Source: Bradyrhizobium murdochi
GTDB taxonomy: Bacteria > Pseudomonadota > Alphaproteobacteria > Rhizobiales > Xanthobacteraceae
Assembly: GCF_000472965.1 (NCBI RefSeq)
Contig: NZ_KI421483.1
Coordinates: 78,211-142,210, forward strand
Length of the DNA stretch: 64,000 bases
Reading direction: 5' to 3'
Below, one piece after another: positions 59,146-64,000 of the stretch. How positions within the stretch are numbered: the first letter of the stretch is position 1; each line of letters begins with the position of its first letter. The position numbers and the translations under genes are program-made. The notes under the pieces were generated by a model, which was not told the DNA's origin, made no database searches, and worked only from the letters and a program-made list of their open reading frames with translations.

Positions 59146-59862
59146 TCAGGTATTCGGGATGGTCGTGGCAAACGTCGTCATGTCGCCCTTCGGGCGCTTG
59201 TCGAGCATTTGCTGTCCCTCGATCATGTAGAACACGGTTTCGGCGATGTTGGTCGCGTGGTCGCCGATCCGCTCGATATTCTTGGCACAGAACATCAGGT
59301 GGATGCAGAACGAGATATTGCGCGGATCCTCCATCATGTAGGTCAGGAGCTCGCGGAACAGCGAGGTGCAGATGGCGTCGACTTCCTCGTCGCCCTTCCA
59401 CACCGTCATCGCCGCCGGCAGATCGTGCGCGGCATAGGCGTCCAGCACCGACTTGACCTGCGACTGCACCAGATCGGTCATGTGCTCGAGACCGCGCATC
59501 AGTTTCAGCGGCTGGAAATCGTTCTCCAGTGCCGCGACGCGCTTGCCCATGTTCTTGGCAAGGTCGCCGATCCGCTCCAGATCGGTGGCAACCCGCATCG
59601 CGCCGACGATTTCGCGCAGATCGATCGCCATCGGCTGGCGGCGGGCGATGGTCAGCACCGCCCGCTCCTCGATCAGATGCTGCAGGCGGTCAACTTCGAC
59701 GTCGGTGGCGACGACGCGCTTGCCGAGCGGGATATCGCGGCGGACCAGCGCGTCGACGGATTCGGTGATCATGCGTTCGACCAGGCCGCCCATCTCGGCG
59801 ACCAGCCGGGTCAATTCCTGCAGATCGCTGTCGAACGCCTTGGCGGTGTGTTCGGAAGCCAT
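59146..59862 (-). CDS. phoU: Phosphate signalling protein PhoU
   Basis: 238 residues in two three-helix repeats: DSDLQELTRLVAEMGGLVERM with ATDVEVDRLQHLIEERAV, and a second half with NISFCIHLMFCAKNIERIGDHATNIAE. E/DxxxD metal motifs are present. It links the Pst transporter to PhoR. It lies 11 bp after pstB and 10 bp before phoB. Confidence 0.93.
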   Translation of the reverse strand: MASEHTAKAFDSDLQELTRLVAEMGGLVERMITESVDALVRRDIPLGKRVVATDVEVDRLQHLIEERAVLTIARRQPMAIDLREIVGAMRVATDLERIGDLAKNMGKRVAALENDFQPLKLMRGLEHMTDLVQSQVKSVLDAYAAHDLPAAMTVWKGDEEVDAICTSLFRELLTYMMEDPRNISFCIHLMFCAKNIERIGDHATNIAETVFYMIEGQQMLDKRPKGDMTTFATTIPNT

Positions 59863-59873
59863 ATTCTATCTCC

Positions 59874-60695
59874 TCAACCAAACCGGCCGGTGATGTAGTC
59901 CTGGGTACGTCGATCACTGGGCGACGTGAAAATCTTGTTGGTGTCGTCGAATTCGACCAGCTCGCCCAAATACATGAAGGCGGTCTTGTCGGAGACGCGC
60001 GCCGCCTGCTGCATGTTATGGGTGACGATGGCGATGGTGTAATCCTCCGCCAGTTCCTGGATCAGTTCCTCGATCTTGGCGGTCGAGATCGGATCCAGCG
60101 CCGAGCACGGCTCGTCGAACAGGATCACCTCAGGCCTGACCGCAACGGTGCGCGCGATGCAAAGCCGCTGCTGCTGACCGCCAGACAGCGAGAGGCCACT
60201 GGCGTTCAACTTATCCTTGACCTCGTTCCAGAGCGCGCCGCCGCGCAGCGCCTTCTCGACCCGGCCGTCCATCTCCGACTTGGAGATCTTCTCATAGAGA
60301 CGGATGCCGAAGGCGATGTTCTCATAGATCGTCATCGGGAACGGCGTCGGCTTCTGGAACACCATGCCGACGCGGGCCCGCAGCAGATTGAGATCGAGCT
60401 TGGGGTCGAGGACGTTGGTCTGGTCGAGCAAGAGCTGACCGGTGGCGCGCTGACCCGGATAGAGATCGTACATCCGGTTGAATATCCGCAGCAACGTGGA
60501 TTTGCCGCAGCCGGACGGCCCGATAAAGGCGGTGACGCGATGGGTGCCGAGCGTCAGGTTGATGTCCTTCAACGCGTGATGCTCGCCATAGTAGAAGTTC
60601 AGGCCCCGCGCGGTCACCTTGGGCGCGGCTTCGGGCAACGTCACCTGCGGGACCGGCCCGTTTGCGGAACTCACGGATACGGAGAGATCGGTCAT
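59874..60695 (-). CDS. pstB: Phosphate ABC transporter ATP-binding protein PstB
   Basis: 273 residues with Walker A GPSGCGKST, Q-loop FQKPTPFPMTIYENIAFG, signature LSGGQQQRLCIARTV and Walker B VILFDEPCSALDP. The Q-loop wording is specific for PstB. Its ATG overlaps the pstA stop by 4 bp. Confidence 0.94.
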   Translation of the reverse strand: MTDLSVSVSSANGPVPQVTLPEAAPKVTARGLNFYYGEHHALKDINLTLGTHRVTAFIGPSGCGKSTLLRIFNRMYDLYPGQRATGQLLLDQTNVLDPKLDLNLLRARVGMVFQKPTPFPMTIYENIAFGIRLYEKISKSEMDGRVEKALRGGALWNEVKDKLNASGLSLSGGQQQRLCIARTVAVRPEVILFDEPCSALDPISTAKIEELIQELAEDYTIAIVTHNMQQAARVSDKTAFMYLGELVEFDDTNKIFTSPSDRRTQDYITGRFG

Positions 60696-61537
60696 TTGGA
60701 TGTCCTCTCGGCGCCGAGAATGCGCGCGCCAATATTCAGGGCCAATACGGTGAGCGTGATCAACAGTGCGCCGCTCCAGGCGAGCTGCTTCCAGTAGACA
60801 TAGGGGCTCTGGACGAAGTTGTTGATGGTGACCGGCAGGTTCGCCATCGTCTTGGTCAGGTCCAGGCTGAAGAACTGGTTGGAGAGCGCGGTGAACAACA
60901 GCGGCGCGGTTTCACCGGCGACGCGGGCGGTGGCGAGCAGGACGCCGGTGATCAGGCCGGCGCGCGCGGCGCGGTAGGCGATCCGCCGGATCACCAGCGA
61001 GCGCGGCAGGCCGAGCGCGGACGCCGCCTCGCGCAGCGGATTGGGCACCAGGCCGAGCATGTCCTCGGTGGTGCGCACCACCACTGGGATCACGATCACG
61101 GCCAGCGCGAGGCAGCCGGCAAAGGCCGAGAAGCCGCCCATCGGCACCACGATGGCGCCGTAGATGAACAGACCGATGATGATCGACGGCGCGCTCAAGA
61201 GGATGTCGTTGATGAAGCGGATCACCGAAGTGAGCTTGTCGTGCTTGCCGTATTCGGCGAGATAGGTTCCCGCAAACAGGCCGAGCGGCGCGCCGATGCC
61301 GACCCCGATCACGGTCATGATGATCGAGCCGATGATGGCGTTACGCAGGCCGCCGTCGGTAGATCCCGGCGGCGGCGTGTCCTGGGCGAAGACAGCGAGA
61401 TTGAGGCCGGCAAGGCCGTTGTAGAACAGCGTGAACAGGATCAGCGCCAGCCAGGTCACGCCGAACAGCGCGGCGGCGAGGCACAGCATCCGGATGATGA
61501 CGTCGTTGCGGCGGCGCGATGCGTAGATCGGGTTCAT
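60692..61537 (-). CDS. pstA: Phosphate ABC transporter permease PstA
   Basis: 281 residues with six membrane segments and the EAA loop REAASALGLPRSLVIRRIAYRAAR. GIGAPLGLFAGTYLAEYG is typical of PstA. It begins one base after the pstC stop. Confidence 0.92.
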   Translation of the reverse strand: MNPIYASRRRNDVIIRMLCLAAALFGVTWLALILFTLFYNGLAGLNLAVFAQDTPPPGSTDGGLRNAIIGSIIMTVIGVGIGAPLGLFAGTYLAEYGKHDKLTSVIRFINDILLSAPSIIIGLFIYGAIVVPMGGFSAFAGCLALAVIVIPVVVRTTEDMLGLVPNPLREAASALGLPRSLVIRRIAYRAARAGLITGVLLATARVAGETAPLLFTALSNQFFSLDLTKTMANLPVTINNFVQSPYVYWKQLAWSGALLITLTVLALNIGARILGAERTSK

Positions 61538-61538
61538 C

Positions 61539-62537
61539 TTAGTTCCCCGCTTTCTTTTCCAGCCGCATCAGCATCAGACGCGCGGCCGCGAGCACGCAGA
61601 AGGTCAGCACGAACAGCAGCAGCCCGAGCAGTATCAGGCCCGACTGGTGCAACCCATCGCTCTCGGCGAATTCGGAGGCGATCGCGGCCGAGATCGTGGT
61701 GCCCGGCGCGAAGATCGAGGACTGGATCTTGAACGAATTGCCGATGATGAAGGTGACCGCCATGGTCTCGCCAAGCGCACGGCCGAGCGCCAGCATGATG
61801 CCGCCGATCACGCCGACGCGCGTATAGGGAACGACGACGTTGCGGACGACTTCCCAGGTGGTGCAGCCGACGCCATAAGCGGCTTCCTTCAGCACCGGCG
61901 GCACCGTCTTGAAGACGTCGACCGAGATCGCCGTGATGAAGGGCAGCACCATGATCGCCAGAATCAATGACGCGTTGAACAGGCTGAGATAGGAAGGCGG
62001 GCCGGCGAAGATCGTGCCCAGCACCGGAACGCCGTCGAACATGCTGATCATGAACGGCTGAAAGTTATTGGCCAGGAACGGCCCCAGCACGAAGAAGCCC
62101 CACATGCCGTAGATGATGGAAGGAATGCCGGCGAGCAGTTCGATCGCAAGGCCGATGGGACGGCGCAGCCAGAGCGGGCAGATCTCGGTGAGGAACACCG
62201 CGATGCCGAGCCCGACCGGAATGGCGATCGCCATCGCGATCACGGAGGTGATCAGCGTGCCGTAGACCGGACCGAGCGCGCCCAGTACCGGCGGGTCGGC
62301 CGACGGTGCCCAGCGCTGCGTCCACAGGAAGGCCGCGCCATATTCCTGGATCGCCGGCCAGGCGCCGATGATCAGCGAAACGATGATACCGCCGAGGATG
62401 AGGAGCACCGAGATCGCGCAGGCGCGCGTGATCCAGTAGAAGGTGACATCGCCGAACTTGAAAGCGCTGAGGGCCCTGGCGCGATCGTAGGGTCCGGCAG
62501 CTTCCATCACGTCGCTTTCAACCGCCATCTCTGCCAC
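61539..62537 (-). CDS. pstC: Phosphate ABC transporter permease PstC
   Basis: 332 residues with PstC landmarks IAIPVGLGIAVFLTEICPLW, LLAGIPSIIYGMWGFFVLGP and the EAA loop KEAAYGVGCTTWEVVRNVVVPY. The start may be GTG 62537 (GGGGA nearby) or ATG 62528. It is separated from pstS by a large palindromic element. Confidence 0.92.
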   Translation of the reverse strand: MAEMAVESDVMEAAGPYDRARALSAFKFGDVTFYWITRACAISVLLILGGIIVSLIIGAWPAIQEYGAAFLWTQRWAPSADPPVLGALGPVYGTLITSVIAMAIAIPVGLGIAVFLTEICPLWLRRPIGLAIELLAGIPSIIYGMWGFFVLGPFLANNFQPFMISMFDGVPVLGTIFAGPPSYLSLFNASLILAIMVLPFITAISVDVFKTVPPVLKEAAYGVGCTTWEVVRNVVVPYTRVGVIGGIMLALGRALGETMAVTFIIGNSFKIQSSIFAPGTTISAAIASEFAESDGLHQSGLILLGLLLFVLTFCVLAAARLMLMRLEKKAGN

Positions 62538-62577
62538 GCTGGTCCCCTGTACTTCTACTTGATCCGGTTCGATCCGT

Positions 62578-62709
62578 CTCGTGCCCCGGATGCAGCGCAG
62601 CGCGCTTGCGGTGCGCTGCTATTCCGGGGCCTATTCTTCTTGATTGGCCGCCAGTGGGTCCCGGCTCTGCGGCGCAGCGTTGCACGCTGCACCGCATCCG
62701 GGACACGAG
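62578..62709. repeat. Palindromic intergenic element, family F, between pstS and pstC
   Basis: Outer arms CTCGTGCCCCGGATGC and GCATCCGGGACACGAG pair with one or two mismatches; inner arms GCAGCGC.../GCGCTGC add hairpins. It lies in the 175-bp gap inside the pst operon. Confidence 0.7.
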
Positions 62710-62712
62710 GTC

Positions 62713-63723
62713 TCAGCTCTTGATGTCCGACGACCAGGTCTTTTCGATCATCTTGACGACCGAATCCGGCATCGGAATGTAGTCGAGCTCTTCGGCCATC
62801 TTGTCGCCCTTCTCAAAGGCGTACTTGAAGAACTTGATGGCTTCCTGGGACGCGGCCTTATCCGCTGCGTCCTTGTGCATCAGGATGAAGGTCGCTGCAG
62901 TGATCGGCCAGGAGGCATCGCCAGGCTGGTCGGTCAGGATCACGTAATAGCCAGGCGCGCTGGCCCAGTCGGCATTGGACGCAGCCGCCTGGAACGCGGC
63001 AATGGTCGGCTGCACCGTCTTGCCGGCCTTGTTGATCATCGCGGTATGGGTCAGCTTGTTCTGCTTGGCGTAGGCATACTCGACGTAGCCGATCGCGTTC
63101 TTGGTCTGGCCGATATTGCCGGCGACGCCTTCATTGCCCTTGGCGCCGACGCCGACCGGCCACTCGACCGCGGTGCCCATACCGACCTTGGATTTCCAGT
63201 CGGCGTTCGACTTCGAGAGATAGTCGGTGAAGTTAAAGGTGGTGCCCGAACCGTCGGAGCGGCGAACCACGGTGATGGCGTCCGCCGGCAGCTTCAGCTT
63301 CGGATTGAGCTTGGCGATTGCCGCGTCGTCCCACTTCTTGATCTTGCCGAGATAAATGTCGCCGAGCACTTCGCCCGACAGCACCAGTTCGCCCGGCTTG
63401 ATGCCTTCGAGGTTCACGACCGGAACGATGGCGCCCATCACCATCGGCCACTGCACTAGGCCGTCCTTCTGGAGCTGCTCGGCCTTCAGCGGGGCGTCGG
63501 TGGCGCCGAAGGTGACAGTCTTGGCCTGGATCTGCTTGATGCCGGCGCCGGAGCCGATCGACTGGTAGTTCAGGCCGTTGCCGGTCTCCTTCTTGTAGGC
63601 GTCGGCCCACTTCGAATAGATCGGGAACGGGAAGGTGGCGCCCGCGCCGGTGATGTCGGCAGCGAAGGCCGAGGTCGACGCGGCGAGCAAGCCGGCGGCG
63701 ACGATTGTCCTGACGAAATTCAT
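62713..63723 (-). CDS. pstS: Phosphate-binding protein PstS
   Basis: 336 residues with signal peptide (MNFVRTIVAAGLLAASTSAFA). Phosphate-contact motifs are ITGAGATFPFPIYSKW, SIGSGAGIKQI, FGATDAPL and RRSDGSGTTFNFTDYL. It captures phosphate in the periplasm for PstCAB. A perfect Pho box lies about 95-110 bp upstream. Confidence 0.94.
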   Translation of the reverse strand: MNFVRTIVAAGLLAASTSAFAADITGAGATFPFPIYSKWADAYKKETGNGLNYQSIGSGAGIKQIQAKTVTFGATDAPLKAEQLQKDGLVQWPMVMGAIVPVVNLEGIKPGELVLSGEVLGDIYLGKIKKWDDAAIAKLNPKLKLPADAITVVRRSDGSGTTFNFTDYLSKSNADWKSKVGMGTAVEWPVGVGAKGNEGVAGNIGQTKNAIGYVEYAYAKQNKLTHTAMINKAGKTVQPTIAAFQAAASNADWASAPGYYVILTDQPGDASWPITAATFILMHKDAADKAASQEAIKFFKYAFEKGDKMAEELDYIPMPDSVVKMIEKTWSSDIKS

Positions 63724-63818
63724 GGTTGATCTCCATATCCTGAGCGAAGCGCCGTTGCGCCCGATCGCGCTCATGCCGCCCGTGTAGGCGCGGTCGATAG
63801 AGCTTTTACGAAGGTTAG

Positions 63819-63836
63819 ATGACAGTTGGATGACAG
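63819..63836 (-). promoter_or_regulatory. Pho box of the pst operon
   Basis: On the minus strand CTGTCAT-CCAA-CTGTCAT: two perfect 7-bp PhoB repeats with a 4-base spacer, followed by CTAA. This matches the PhoB consensus fully and points towards pstS. Confidence 0.92.
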
Positions 63837-63838
63837 AC

Positions 63839-63860
63839 GCAAGCGACTGAAATCGCTTGC
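63839..63860. terminator. Hairpin after phoR
   Basis: GCAAGCGA (63839-63846) and TCGCTTGC (63853-63860) form a perfect 8-bp stem with a 6-base loop. It lies two bases after the phoR stop and directly before the Pho box. On the minus strand no T-run follows, so it is a weak terminator or a processing/pausing hairpin. Confidence 0.45.
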
Positions 63861-63862
63861 AT

Positions 63863-64000
63863 TTATGCCGCTGTCGGGGGTTTCGCCGGGGGAAAACAGG
63901 CGGTAAAGGTGGCGCCGTTTTTCGGCACGCTTTCGATCAACAGCCGGCCGCGATGGCGGTTAAGAATATGTTTCACCAAGGATAAGCCGAGCCCGGTTCC
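63863..64000 (-). CDS. phoR: Phosphate regulon sensor kinase PhoR, C-terminal end
   Basis: Only the last 45 codons are in the window. They contain the G2 box of a histidine-kinase ATP domain (GTGLGLSLVKHILNRHRG) and the closing strand NGATFTACFPP. The position next to pstS and the Pho box makes PhoR the likely identity. The rest lies to the right. Confidence 0.75.
   Translation of the reverse strand, partial: GTGLGLSLVKHILNRHRGRLLIESVPKNGATFTACFPPAKPPTAA

Noticed and set aside
1..64000. CRISPR array, prophage, integrase or insertion sequence
   Set aside because: No regularly spaced identical repeats, no transposase or integrase domain, and no phage gene was found on either strand.

Overview
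The window looks like chromosomal DNA of an alphaproteobacterium of the Bradyrhizobium/Rhodopseudomonas type (Hyphomicrobiales). This rests on high-GC coding sequence, a GcrA cell-cycle regulator, the order argD-argF-hslO, a SAM-II riboswitch in front of metZ, a duplicated-domain dCTP deaminase, several Liv-type ABC systems, and many short palindromic intergenic elements of the kind common in Bradyrhizobium. There is no transposase, integrase, phage gene or CRISPR array. The assignment is an inference from gene content, not a database match.

Left part (1-27.9 kb): the N-terminal part of a very large FecR/VCBS-repeat protein (minus strand, running off the left edge) lies divergent to a LapG-like cysteine protease. 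Then come a PQQ alcohol dehydrogenase with a fused cytochrome c domain, convergent with a six-gene minus-strand operon livH-livM-livG-livF-acyl-CoA synthetase-substrate-binding protein. An ABC-2-like ATPase/permease pair follows, then single metabolic genes (alpha/beta hydrolase, MBL hydrolase, amidohydrolase, M29 aminopeptidase). Next is a small operon ridA - frameshifted Fe-S protein - Crp-like regulator - DUF1330, then a DEAD-box helicase with a possible leader terminator, a Tag-type glycosylase, and a triple-rhodanese protein.

Middle part (27.9-43 kb): a LysR gene divergent from the rhodanese gene, a two-subunit TPP decarboxylase of the sulfopyruvate/phosphonopyruvate type, and an ECF sigma factor followed by DUF4142 and cupredoxin genes. 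The same promoter-like motif precedes both the sigma gene and the DUF4142 gene. After these come a truncated chemotaxis receptor, an hsp20-lon-nudix operon, tRNA-Gly(CCC), an ogt-type methyltransferase, an AraC/VOC/SRPBCC group, a Met/Gly-rich secreted protein that looks frameshifted, a MATE exporter and a PQQ sugar dehydrogenase lipoprotein.

Right part (43-64 kb): an operon of membrane acyltransferase, FtsX-type permease, ATPase and esterase, preceded by a sequence that fits the EcfG general-stress promoter exactly. It is convergent with dcd. metZ has a SAM-II riboswitch joined to a visible antiterminator/terminator. Then follow an OpgC-like acyltransferase with two SGNH hydrolases, apaG, hslO, argF, argD, gcrA, and the phosphate regulon phoB-phoU-pstB-pstA-pstC-pstS with a perfect Pho box. 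The 3' end of phoR lies at the right edge.

The most interesting signals are the paired ECF promoters, the EcfG-type promoter in front of the acyltransferase/ABC/esterase operon, the OpgC-SGNH-SGNH operon with one catalytically degraded hydrolase, and the mutually exclusive RNA pairings at metZ. No clearly new defence or mobile system is visible.
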